A DNA stretch of 64,000 nt, taken from NCBI GenBank assembly GCA_964463485.1, contig CAYXDO010000039.1:9931-73930 (forward strand). Direction: 5' to 3'. Each line of letters opens with the position of its first letter. The first letter of the stretch is position 1. The position numbers and the translations under genes are program-made. Positions 9,264 to 17,911 of this stretch are shown here, one piece after another. The notes beneath the pieces are model-generated. The model was not told the origin of the DNA, did no database searches, and saw nothing but the letters and a program-made list of their open reading frames with translations. Source of the stretch: CAYXDO01 sp964463485. Lineage in GTDB: Bacteria; Myxococcota; Kuafuiibacteriia; Kuafuiibacteriales; Kuafuiibacteriaceae.

Positions 9264-10658
9264 TCAGGCCCGTGTTTCGGTGAACTCGGCGAGCGCGCGG
9301 CGCATGCCAGAGATGACTTCCAGCCGCGCGGCGTGACGCTTGCTGGCGTCGACCAGGTGCCACGGCCCGGCGCCGACCGACTCACCCGAGATCTTCGCGA
9401 AATTTTCGAAACGCGCCTGAACCTCGTCGAACTTAGCCAGCGCGCTGACGTCGTCCGCGTCGATCTTCCCCCGAATCCCCTCGAGCCCGTTGGCCTTGAC
9501 TTCGTCGAGCGTCCCGCGTGCCGCCAGGTTCTGGGTGATTCGCGAGGCGATCTCTCGGCGCGCGATCCGCTTGCCGAAGGTCTCGGCCTGTTTGTCTCCG
9601 TCCGCAAAGAGCTCCAGCTTGAAGAACAGGACGCCCTGTTTCTGCAAATCCTTCTCGAACTTGGCGAGGTCCCTGGCCATGCGCTTCTGCCGCGCCGAAT
9701 CGGGCTGGCCGTACGCCGCATCTCCCGCAGGGCCGCGGTCCCAATAGACGGCCTGCCCGGCGTCGGGCACGCCCCGCTCGAAGCGTTTCAGCCAGTGCTG
9801 GCCGCGCTCCTCGGCGGTGGGCGCCTTGAACGCTTCTGCGCGAATTTCGAAGTCGGCGCTCGCCAGCGCCTTCATCACGATCGCTCCGGTCGATGACTTG
9901 CCCGCGCCGTCCGGGCCGTCTACGTACACGATGACGCCCCTGGGTGCGGCTTTGGTGCCCTCGAGCAGCTTCAGCTCGGTCGCGATCTTTCCTAGCGCCG
10001 CTTCGATCTCCGCGTCCTGTGCGCGCTCCTTGGCTCGGTCGTCTTTCGAAAGGCCGAGCTCCAAGAAGTCCTTCAGGTTGTCGAGGGTGGTGGGCAGCGA
10101 CTTCGAGCCGGCGGCTTCGAGCGCGCGCCCGAATTCCTCCAGGGTCTCGTCGTATTTGGCGCGAATTCCGTCGAGCTGCGGCTTCGGGATCACGACCCCT
10201 TCGAGGAGCCCAGCCTTGGCTTCGAACCCGCGTGGTCCGTCGAGGTCGAGCGAGAACGCCGCAAAGTCCGCAAGCGCGTAGGAGCGCACGTCGAGCTCCA
10301 GAGAACCACGCAAAAATCGCGTCTTCTCTTCGGGTTGGGTGAGCGCGAGCCCAAACCCGAGCTCGGTGACCCGGGCCGTCAGCTCGTCCATCGTCTTCAC
10401 GCCGGCGACTGCGCGCTCGATCGCCTCGAACACCGCCCGAGGCGCCTTCAGCCCTGACAGGCCGAGCGGAGACCGACCGACCTCGAAGGCCGCTGCCTTG
10501 CCGACCTTCGGCGCCTCGTGGCCCGTGCCCGGCCCACGCTCGACGGTGTCGAGGCGCCCCGCCTCCGACCGCCCCTTGGCCTTCGCCTCTTCTTGCCGCC
10601 CAGGCGCCTGGGTCGGACCCTTTGCCCCAACTCGCATCTGTAGTCCTTTATCGGACAT
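9264..10658 (-). CDS. PPK2-like polyphosphate:nucleotide kinase with N-terminal extension
   Basis: A 464-residue P-loop protein. Residues about 238-460 fit the polyphosphate kinase 2 fold: Walker A at 247-256 (DGPDGAGKSS), FKAPTAEE at 277-284, WDRGPAGD at 306-313, and a late WHLVDASKRHAARLEVI at 433-449 that matches the PPK2 C-terminal pattern. The usual lid sequence FDRSxYED is replaced by WDRGPAGD. Residues 1-235 form an Ala/Glu-rich N-terminal region (a helical domain about 75-230) that is absent from most PPK2 proteins. ATG 10658 is chosen; ATG 10637 is an alternative. PPK2 enzymes transfer phosphate between polyphosphate and nucleotides; activity here is inferred. Confidence 0.82.
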   Translation of the reverse strand: MSDKGLQMRVGAKGPTQAPGRQEEAKAKGRSEAGRLDTVERGPGTGHEAPKVGKAAAFEVGRSPLGLSGLKAPRAVFEAIERAVAGVKTMDELTARVTELGFGLALTQPEEKTRFLRGSLELDVRSYALADFAAFSLDLDGPRGFEAKAGLLEGVVIPKPQLDGIRAKYDETLEEFGRALEAAGSKSLPTTLDNLKDFLELGLSKDDRAKERAQDAEIEAALGKIATELKLLEGTKAAPRGVIVYVDGPDGAGKSSTGAIVMKALASADFEIRAEAFKAPTAEERGQHWLKRFERGVPDAGQAVYWDRGPAGDAAYGQPDSARQKRMARDLAKFEKDLQKQGVLFFKLELFADGDKQAETFGKRIARREIASRITQNLAARGTLDEVKANGLEGIRGKIDADDVSALAKFDEVQARFENFAKISGESVGAGPWHLVDASKRHAARLEVISGMRRALAEFTETRA

Positions 10659-10706
10659 CGCTGCCCGGTGTTGCCTCCTCCATGCCAAGATCCGATGCTC
10701 CTGTCC

Positions 10707-12752
10707 ATGCGCCCCGCGCAAACCGGTCGTTCTCGCTCCGCTCCCCTCCAAGTGCTCGCCCTCCTCGTGGCATGCTCCGACAAGCCGTCGGCGCTCGGCT
10801 CGCTCGACGCCACGACGCCCGTGGACGCCAGCGCTCCGGACGCCAACACCCCGCATGACTCTGGGATCATCGACCCCCAGCTCGCTTCGATCCGCCTGCA
10901 ACCGCCGTCGGCCAACCTCGTCAGCCGGGATGGGTCGAGGCCGTCGACGACGTTCACGGTGCTCGCCGTTTGGTCGGACGGCAGCGAGTCGACCGCCAGC
11001 GGCGCCGAGCTCGCGCTCGACTCACACAGGATCGGGGACCTCGGCGCGAATAGCGGTGAGTTCATCGCCAACGGGTTCATCGGCGGATCGACGATCCTGC
11101 GAGCGAAGCTCGTTCACGCGGGCAACACCCTCGAAGCGCAGGCGCCGATCACCGTCCGCCTCGAATATCTCATCGTCGCCTCATCGAGCAGCACGGCGCC
11201 CACTTTGTTTGGAGGTCAAAGCGTCGAGGATCCTGCGCGATCCGCGGGGCTCGTGTATCCGCTCGAGGGCGCGGTCATGCCCGAGAACGTTCCACCAGCG
11301 GACCTTCAGTGGTCCCGCGGTGATCCCGGTGATCACTTCCACGTTCGCCTCGTGAAGCCGAGCGCCTCGGTCGACGCGTACGTGCTTCACACCGGCGCCG
11401 GCTTCTTGCTCGACTGGCTCCCTGACCTGTCGGCGTGGCGACGCCTGGCCGTCACCGATCCGGACTCACCGCTGCAAATCACCGTCGATCGTCACGTGGC
11501 TGCCTCGAACGAGGTCATTCGCTCGGAAAAGACACTCACCATTCGTTTTGCCCAGGCCGCGCTGGCCGGGACCGTTTACTACTGGGACATCGCGGCGGGG
11601 CGCATCGTTTCTATCCAAGACGGTACGACCAATCGCGTCGCGTTCATGCCGAGCCCGCCCCTCGGCTGCGTAGGTTGCCACAGCGTGTCTCGGTCGGGCC
11701 GGTACATGGCGGGTCGGTTCGGCGGCGGAGAGAACATCGGCGGCGTCTTCGATCTCACCAAGGACTTGACCACCGACCCGCCGCCGCTCGAGTTCGCGGT
11801 CGATGCAAACGTCCCGACGGCTCACTGGTGGTTCTCGTCTTTCAGTCCCGACGACTCGAGGCTGGTCATCAGCTATGCCGAGGGCGCAGGAAATGGGTAT
11901 CTCAGACTCCTCGATCCCCACTCCGGCGCTTACATCGACGCGCTCGGAGCGGGATTGCCGACCATCGGCGCAACTCATCCCAACTGGTCACCGGACGGGA
12001 CCGCGATCGCCTACGTCGCGAACATCAACGCGTGGGGCGGCGAGAACACCCTGGGCGACATCGGTATGATTCCGGTCGAAGGACCCGATACCTTCGGAGC
12101 ACCTGTCATCGTACAACGCGGCGCTGACCTCGCGGCCTCGGTCCCACCGGGCACCGCGAGCAGCTACCCGACTTGGACCCCAGACTCTCAATTCCTCGCC
12201 TTCGCCCACGGCTCGAGCTCCCGCAGCGAGAACGGTCAGAGCGCGCTGTACCTCGTGAGACGGGACGGTTCGGGGATCGTGCGGCTCGATCGCGCGAGCG
12301 GCGGGACGGTCGCGGCCGACACCTTCCAGCCGGCATTCTCGCCGTTCTCCCAAGGAGGATACTTCTGGATGAGCTACCTGACTCGGCGAGATTACGGAAA
12401 CTCGCTCGCGGGAACTCAGGGATCTTCTCGTCAACAGATTTGGGTCTCCGCGGTCAAGACCAACCCAGCTCCGGGTGAAGATCCGAGCGAGGTGGGTTAC
12501 TGGCTCCCGGGCCAGGCCACCACGTCGATGAACATCTCCGCGTACTGGGCGCCGAGCCCCTGTCGCAACGACGGAGAGTCTTGCACGACGGCCGCGGTCT
12601 GTTGTGGAGGAGACTGTCGGCCCGACCCACAAGGCGCGCTCGTTTGTGCACCAAGACCTCCCGATCGTTGCCGCAACGACGGGATCGCGTGCAAGGCTGA
12701 CGGAGAGTGCTGTGGCGGCCTGTGCATCGCGGGCCTTTGCGGCGGTTTCTGA
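10707..12752 (+). CDS. Lipoprotein TolB-like propeller with one CXXCH and Cys-rich tail
   Basis: A 681-residue putative lipoprotein. From ATG 10707 the signal sequence ends in a lipobox-like LVAC; ATG 10695 is an alternative start. An Asp/Pro-rich spacer follows. Residues about 330-570 contain TolB/WD40-like propeller strands (FSPDDSRLVISYAEG, WSPDGTAIAYV, WTPDSQFLAFAHG). A single CVGCH at residues 321-325 has the form of a c-type heme site and is followed by SVSRSGRYMAG. The C-terminus carries two Cys knots (CRNDGESCTTAAVCCGGDC and a second copy). It lies 9 bases upstream of the PLP fusion and close to a GMC flavoprotein, so it could be the electron-accepting partner. Heme binding is inference. 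Confidence 0.84.
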   Translation: MRPAQTGRSRSAPLQVLALLVACSDKPSALGSLDATTPVDASAPDANTPHDSGIIDPQLASIRLQPPSANLVSRDGSRPSTTFTVLAVWSDGSESTASGAELALDSHRIGDLGANSGEFIANGFIGGSTILRAKLVHAGNTLEAQAPITVRLEYLIVASSSSTAPTLFGGQSVEDPARSAGLVYPLEGAVMPENVPPADLQWSRGDPGDHFHVRLVKPSASVDAYVLHTGAGFLLDWLPDLSAWRRLAVTDPDSPLQITVDRHVAASNEVIRSEKTLTIRFAQAALAGTVYYWDIAAGRIVSIQDGTTNRVAFMPSPPLGCVGCHSVSRSGRYMAGRFGGGENIGGVFDLTKDLTTDPPPLEFAVDANVPTAHWWFSSFSPDDSRLVISYAEGAGNGYLRLLDPHSGAYIDALGAGLPTIGATHPNWSPDGTAIAYVANINAWGGENTLGDIGMIPVEGPDTFGAPVIVQRGADLAASVPPGTASSYPTWTPDSQFLAFAHGSSSRSENGQSALYLVRRDGSGIVRLDRASGGTVAADTFQPAFSPFSQGGYFWMSYLTRRDYGNSLAGTQGSSRQQIWVSAVKTNPAPGEDPSEVGYWLPGQATTSMNISAYWAPSPCRNDGESCTTAAVCCGGDCRPDPQGALVCAPRPPDRCRNDGIACKADGECCGGLCIAGLCGGF

Positions 12753-12761
12753 GATGGGCTC

Positions 12762-14327
12762 GTGACTCCGGAATCGCTCCTCGACTCCATTCCCCGCCTC
12801 GGACTCGTCGGCGAACCTGCTCCGGTCACTCTCCTGCCCGAGCTCGCGGCGAGCCTCGGCCTCGGCTCGCTCGCGATGAAACGCGACGATTTGCTCTCGA
12901 CTTGGCACGGCGGCACCAAGCTCCGAAAGCTCGACTACCTGTTGGCGGAGCCTCGATTCCGGGACGCTCCTGGCTGGGTCACTTTCGGAGCTACCGGCTC
13001 CGGTCATTTGGTGGCCACGACGTCGGCGGCCCGGGCGCTCCAGAAGACGCTCGACGTGTTCATGTTCTACGAGCCCGTCTCGTTCGGAGTTCTCGAGAAT
13101 CTCGCATTCACGATCTCTGGACCGACCCGCATTCACTACGCCGGGTCGAGAGTCGAGATTGGGATTCGCCACCCGAGCGTGCTCCTCTCTCGGGAGTGGA
13201 GAGGGCTCCCAGTCATTCCTCCGGGCGCCAGCACTCCGTTGGGTTCGGTAGGGCTCGCACGCGCCGCGTTCGAGCTCGCCGATCAGGTTGCGCGCAAGGA
13301 AGTCCCGACGCCCCATCATCTCTTCGTTCCGCTAGGTTCGGCGGGCACGGCGGCTGGGTTGTGGGCAGGTTTGGCGCACACCGAGCTGCGACCCACGATT
13401 CATGCCGTGGCCACCGTGGAGCACGTCTTTTCCTTGCGGCACAATGTCACCAAGCTCGCCCGAGCCACGAGTGAGCTGCTCGTAGCCTATGGGCTCCCAG
13501 CGGCGCCGCTCGAGCAGCTTCGGTTGGAGATTCATCGAGAGCAGCTCGGACCCGGTTATGGGATCTCGACGCGCGCCTCGGAGCGTGCGACCGCGCGCCT
13601 CCAAGCGCTCGGTCTGGCCGCCGAGCCGATCTACTCAGGCAAGGCCTTCGCGTCGCTCCTCGAACGCGCCGGCCGATTTGGCGGTGAGAACGTGTGCTTT
13701 TGGCTGACGCCGCGCCGTTTTCAGCCGCTCGAGGTGGATCCTAGCTGGAGAGCTCGGCTACCGCGGCGACTCGAGAGGCGGCTCGCCGAAGGACCAGGTC
13801 ACACGCGCCGAAATTTGCTGCTCACGGCCGCCGGGATGGCAGGTGTCGCGACCTTCCGGACGCTCCGGGTACCCAGCGAGGCCCAGCCCTTTTCGGGCCA
13901 GCTGCTGAATCAGCGTGAGGCCCACCTGCTCCGGTGCGCCGCCGAAGTCATCGTCCCGAAGGGCCCCCGAACGTACGTCGCCGAAAACATCGATCGGTTC
14001 TTGATCGGGCAACCGCCGAGGATGTTGCGCGAGGTGCGAGCCTTATTCATGATCGTCGATCAGATTCCACCTTTTGGCGGACTCACTCGATTCTCGATGA
14101 AGTCGCTCGAGCAGCGCGCCGCGGCGCTCGATCGCGCTTCGAGAGCTTCCGGACCGATCGGGCTTCTGTATCGCGGCGTCCGAGACTTGGTCATGCTCGG
14201 CGTGTATCAGGATCCGACGAGCTGGCCGGCGATGGGCTACCCGGGACCCTGGCTCGGCGAGGCCCCGCGCCCCGACTCATACGCGGCGTTGTTGGGTCAG
14301 GGTGCGCCGCGGAGGCTCGAGCCCTGA
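12762..14327 (+). CDS. PLP enzyme (D-cysteine desulfhydrase/ACC deaminase-like) fused to gluconate-dehydrogenase-subunit-3-like domain
   Basis: A 521-residue open frame from GTG 12762. Residues 1-325 resemble PLP-dependent D-cysteine desulfhydrase and ACC deaminase: LAMKRDDLL, then HGGTKLRKLDYLL with the Schiff-base lysine at Lys53, and a Gly-rich phosphate site HLFVPLGSAGTAAGLWAG. Residues about 340-521 look like the small subunit that partners GMC dehydrogenases: a twin-arginine-like stretch (HTRRNLLLTAAGMAGVA), AAEVIVPKG and GVYQDPTSWPAMGYPGPW. These are normally separate genes. GTG 13734 could start the second part separately as a Tat-exported protein. The next gene begins in a CTGA overlap with this stop, so coupling is likely. 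Domain assignments are firm for the PLP part, good for the second. Confidence 0.82.
   Translation: MTPESLLDSIPRLGLVGEPAPVTLLPELAASLGLGSLAMKRDDLLSTWHGGTKLRKLDYLLAEPRFRDAPGWVTFGATGSGHLVATTSAARALQKTLDVFMFYEPVSFGVLENLAFTISGPTRIHYAGSRVEIGIRHPSVLLSREWRGLPVIPPGASTPLGSVGLARAAFELADQVARKEVPTPHHLFVPLGSAGTAAGLWAGLAHTELRPTIHAVATVEHVFSLRHNVTKLARATSELLVAYGLPAAPLEQLRLEIHREQLGPGYGISTRASERATARLQALGLAAEPIYSGKAFASLLERAGRFGGENVCFWLTPRRFQPLEVDPSWRARLPRRLERRLAEGPGHTRRNLLLTAAGMAGVATFRTLRVPSEAQPFSGQLLNQREAHLLRCAAEVIVPKGPRTYVAENIDRFLIGQPPRMLREVRALFMIVDQIPPFGGLTRFSMKSLEQRAAALDRASRASGPIGLLYRGVRDLVMLGVYQDPTSWPAMGYPGPWLGEAPRPDSYAALLGQGAPRRLEP
14311..14315 (+). promoter_or_regulatory. Shine-Dalgarno supporting a CTG start
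   Basis: GGAGG lies 8 bases before CTG 14324. No ATG, GTG or TTG occurs in the GMC frame between the upstream stop region and TTG 14375, which would delete conserved N-terminal residues. The placement therefore favours CTG 14324. Confidence 0.6.
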
Positions 14328-15826
14328 TTTACGACGCAGCCACCCTCCCGCTCCCCGCGCGGTTTCGCGCGGACTTGATCGTCATCGGAAGCGGACCGGG
14401 CGGAGCCACCGCGGCGATGACCGCGGCCGAGGCAGGTCTGTCGGTGGTCGTGTTGGAGGCTGGTGACTTCGTGACTCCCGCGAACATGACTCAGCGCGAA
14501 GAGCAGATGTTGCCGCGATTGCTTTGGCACGCGGGCGCCCGGACGACTACGGACCGCTCGATTCGCATTCACCAAGGGCGCGGGGTGGGTGGGTCGTCTC
14601 TCCATAATCTCAACCTCGTCAAGAGGATTCCGGATCCAATTCGCAAGCGCTGGGCGAACGAGTATGGGTTGGAGCTCCCGTGGGACGAGCTCTATGCTCA
14701 CGTCGAGCAACTCATCTCGGTGTCTCTCATTCCGGAGTCGATGTGGAGCGCGCACAACCGGGTGTTGGCGAGGGGCGCCGCCGCTCTGAATTGGAAGTGG
14801 GGAGGTCTGTCGCACAACCGAACCGGCTGCCTGAGCAGTGGTTTTTGCGAGCTCGGCTGCGCCTACGACGCCAAGAACAACGCGCTCAAGGTGATGGTGC
14901 CGCGGATCGTGAAGGCCGGCGGGGAGATCTTGTTCCACGCCCTGGCGACCCACCTTCGCCACGAAGGCGGCCGAGCCGTAGGTGTGGACGCGGTCGCGCT
15001 GGATCCGGTGACTCGACAACCGAAGGGTCCGATCACGCTCACCGCGCCACGCGTGTGTGTCGCAGGGTCGGCCACGCACACGGCCGCGTTGCTGCTGCGC
15101 TCCGGAGCTCCGGACGCCAGCGAGACCACGGGTCGAACGCTCCGAATTCATCCCGCGGTGATCGCGGCCGGGGAGCTCGCCGACCCGGTACGAGCGTTCG
15201 AGGGGACGCCGCAAAGTGTAGAGTGTACGGAGTGGCTCGACTTCGACTCGGAGGACAAGCGAATCTGGATTTTGCCGGCGTTCGGGCACCCGATGGGCGT
15301 AGCCGCGATGTTGCCGGGCCACGGGGCGGCGCATCGCGACTGGATGGAACGTTACGCCCAAATGGCCGTGCTCACGGGCATGTTGCACGACCATACGAAG
15401 GGCAGAGTGAGCCCGGACGGAAGTTTCGACTTTTCGGTGGAGTATGAGCCCATCGAGCCCGACCGAAAGCAACTCGCCCTAGGGCTCGCCAAATGTGCAC
15501 AGCTCTTGTTCGCGGCCGGCGCTCGGAGAGTGTTGATCCCGGTCCGGCAGCCGATCGTGTTGAACGAGGCCAAGGAGTGTGCCGCGCTCGAGAAGTTCGA
15601 GGTCACGCCTGAGTCCGTCGAGCTCTCGGCGGTCCACCCGATGGGTACGGCGATCATGGGAGCGGATCCGAAGAGGTCCGTGGTGAGGACGGACGGTAGG
15701 CATCATCAGCTCGAAGGGCTGTGGGTCGCGGACGGGTCCGTGTTTCCGACGTCGATCGGCGTGCCGCCCCAACTATCGATCTACGCGGTCGGGCTGCACG
15801 TAGGGCGGGCGATCGGCAAGTCCTGA
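14324..15826 (+). CDS. GMC-family FAD oxidoreductase with probable CTG start
   Basis: A roughly 500-residue flavoprotein of the glucose-methanol-choline family. Visible: an FAD Rossmann site LIVIGSGPGGATAAM at about 18-32, GRGVGGSSLHN, the Cys-rich segment TGCLSSGFCELGCAYDAKNN found in the alcohol-oxidase/gluconate-dehydrogenase branch, the active-site SAVHPMGTAIM (His438) and a C-terminal WVADGSVFPTSIG. The residue that is usually Asn in the final GVNPQ motif is Pro here (GVPPQ, Pro481). The only start that keeps the N-terminal strand is CTG 14324, overlapping the upstream TGA as CTGA and preceded by GGAGG. ATT 14327 and TTG 14375 are the alternatives. It likely acts with the subunit-3-like domain encoded just upstream. 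Confidence 0.88.
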   Translation: MIYDAATLPLPARFRADLIVIGSGPGGATAAMTAAEAGLSVVVLEAGDFVTPANMTQREEQMLPRLLWHAGARTTTDRSIRIHQGRGVGGSSLHNLNLVKRIPDPIRKRWANEYGLELPWDELYAHVEQLISVSLIPESMWSAHNRVLARGAAALNWKWGGLSHNRTGCLSSGFCELGCAYDAKNNALKVMVPRIVKAGGEILFHALATHLRHEGGRAVGVDAVALDPVTRQPKGPITLTAPRVCVAGSATHTAALLLRSGAPDASETTGRTLRIHPAVIAAGELADPVRAFEGTPQSVECTEWLDFDSEDKRIWILPAFGHPMGVAAMLPGHGAAHRDWMERYAQMAVLTGMLHDHTKGRVSPDGSFDFSVEYEPIEPDRKQLALGLAKCAQLLFAAGARRVLIPVRQPIVLNEAKECAALEKFEVTPESVELSAVHPMGTAIMGADPKRSVVRTDGRHHQLEGLWVADGSVFPTSIGVPPQLSIYAVGLHVGRAIGKS

Positions 15827-15902
15827 GTATGCCTGTCCGGGACGAATTCTCGATCCGTTCCCCGGGTCCCGGTCCGTCCCGGGCTGGGTCCCGTTTCCGA
15901 GA

Positions 15903-17864
15903 ATGTTCACGGGTGGGTCGGGATGCGCTACGCTGCTCGGAGTGCTTCGAACGGTGGTGCTTTCGCTGCTTGGCCTCGTGATCCTGAGCTCGCGGGCCGA
16001 GTCCTCTTCGCTCGACCTGGCGGCCTGGCTCGCGCGGCCGGGCGTTCGGCTTTTGGCGGTCGAGTTCTACGCGACTTGGTGCAAGCCTTGTATGGAAGCA
16101 GTCCCGCGGTGGAAGGCCCTTCACGATAAGTATCGGTCGAAGGGACTGAGGTTGATTGTCGTCGCAACTCAGGACCCGCAAGGAGGCTGCGTAAATCCCG
16201 GATGGAACCCAGACGACGTGATTTGCGACGACGATGGTCGGCTGGCCGAACGGCTCGGGGCCGAGAATCTCCCGTCTGCCTACCTCTGGAGTTGGCAAGG
16301 CAACCTGTTGGCTGGGCGCGTACACGTCGCGGATGTGGAGCCGATGATCGAAGCGTGGCTTTCCGACGTCCCTCGGGTCGAGGTCGAGGTCCAGGAGCTC
16401 GCGAAGGGCGCTTCGATCTCGAAGCACGAGTTAGAGGGTCTCGTACGCTCGCGCCTCCGGGACGAGGACAAGCTCGAAGTGATCGCGACGGACGCGGAGC
16501 GAAGGCGATTGGCCGAGCTCAAGAAGAAGTCGTTCCAGGTCGGCTTCGACGAGAAGCTGCAGTGCGAGCTCGGGAAGGATTTGTCGGCGAACTCGCTCGT
16601 CGAAGTCTCCATTGTCGGAGAGAGTCGCAAGCGGCTGCGGCTCGGCTTGCTTTCGGCCGAGCGAGGCTGTCTGGTGGCCTCCTCGGTCGTCGATTTTTTG
16701 CCGGACAAAGCAGCCGTGTCGGTCGCAGAAGCCGTCACCGAGCTCGGTGGCAAGCTCCGCAGAGAGGTGCAGTTGCCCGGCGTGATCGGAAGCGCTGGGA
16801 TGGCTGAGTACGCCCGCCTGAAGCGGGAGCTCGAGCAGGCCAAGGCTGAGGGAGCTCGCGCGAAGTCCAGCGACGAGGCTCGCCAGAAGACGATTCTCGA
16901 GGCATGGAAGATCGTGAAGGACTTTGCGTCGATCGAGGCGATCTCGCTCGAGAAGAGAACCGGCGCCCTGGACAAGTTTCTCGCTGATTTTCCGGAAAAT
17001 CACGCGCATCGGCAGGACGCTCAGAACGTCTTGAGTGGACTGCGCGCCCAGGCTGCGACGAAGCGCCCGCCTGACCAAGACCAGGACGGTATTCCCGACG
17101 CAACGGACTCATGCCCGGCGCAAGCGGAGACGGTCAATGGTATCAATGACGGCGATGGTTGTCCGGACGATGTGTACGCATCCCTCCTCTTGAGCCGTCC
17201 GGACTCCGATGGTGACGGCCTGCCGGACGACAAGGACGCGTGTGGAGCGGAGGCCGAGGACTTGGATGGGTTTGCGGACGGAGACGGCTGCCCGGATCCG
17301 GACAATGACGCGGACGGAGCGCCCGACGACCGGGACTCGTGTCCGGGCGAGGCCGAGGACGTCGATGGGTTCGAAGACTCAGATGGGTGCCCAGACGCGG
17401 ACAACGACGTGGATGGCGTTTCGGATCGGGACGACCGCTGTCCGAACGAACCCGAGACCAAGAATGGCTTCGAAGACCTGGATGGGTGTCCGGATCGAGG
17501 CCGGGTCGAAATTCATGGGTCGCTGCTGCAGCTCGCGGAGCCGGTGAAGTTCAAGACGAATCGCGCGGAGATCCTCCCCGAGAGCTTCGGAGTGCTCGAT
17601 GCGGTGGTGAGCGTGCTGCAAGGTCGGGCGGATTTGAGAGTTCGCGTGGAAGGCCACACCGACGATCGCGGAAGATATCAGGCCAACGTCGAGTTGTCCG
17701 CGGCGCGGGCTCAGTCCGTGGTTCGTTATCTCTCGAACAAGGGTGTCGCGCCGTCGCGGCTAGAGAGCGTGGGCTTCGGTCCGGCCCGGCCGATCGCTCC
17801 GAATGATGACGAAGCCAGTCGCGCGAGAAACAGAAGAATCGAGCTCGTGATTCTGCCCGAATGA
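15903..17864 (+). CDS. Thioredoxin-TSP3-OmpA fusion, exported
   Basis: A 653-residue envelope protein with three domains rarely found together. Residues 1-33 are a signal sequence; GTG 15942 would give a shorter, equally good one. Residues about 38-150 are thioredoxin/TlpA-like with the redox motif WCKPC (Cys60, Cys63). Residues about 170-385 are charged and partly coiled coil. Residues about 391-520 carry calcium-binding thrombospondin type-3 repeats (DQDGIPDATDSCP, DSDGDGLPDDKDACG and further copies). Residues 530-653 are an OmpA peptidoglycan-binding domain (VEGHTDDRGRYQANVELSAARA). It is probably a peptidoglycan-tethered periplasmic thiol reductant. It follows the GMC gene by 76 bases and may be in its operon. 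Confidence 0.9.
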   Translation: MFTGGSGCATLLGVLRTVVLSLLGLVILSSRAESSSLDLAAWLARPGVRLLAVEFYATWCKPCMEAVPRWKALHDKYRSKGLRLIVVATQDPQGGCVNPGWNPDDVICDDDGRLAERLGAENLPSAYLWSWQGNLLAGRVHVADVEPMIEAWLSDVPRVEVEVQELAKGASISKHELEGLVRSRLRDEDKLEVIATDAERRRLAELKKKSFQVGFDEKLQCELGKDLSANSLVEVSIVGESRKRLRLGLLSAERGCLVASSVVDFLPDKAAVSVAEAVTELGGKLRREVQLPGVIGSAGMAEYARLKRELEQAKAEGARAKSSDEARQKTILEAWKIVKDFASIEAISLEKRTGALDKFLADFPENHAHRQDAQNVLSGLRAQAATKRPPDQDQDGIPDATDSCPAQAETVNGINDGDGCPDDVYASLLLSRPDSDGDGLPDDKDACGAEAEDLDGFADGDGCPDPDNDADGAPDDRDSCPGEAEDVDGFEDSDGCPDADNDVDGVSDRDDRCPNEPETKNGFEDLDGCPDRGRVEIHGSLLQLAEPVKFKTNRAEILPESFGVLDAVVSVLQGRADLRVRVEGHTDDRGRYQANVELSAARAQSVVRYLSNKGVAPSRLESVGFGPARPIAPNDDEASRARNRRIELVILPE

Positions 17865-17911
17865 ACCGGCACCAGCTCGCGGAGATGATTGGCCCAGTCC
17901 GACGAGCCGAC

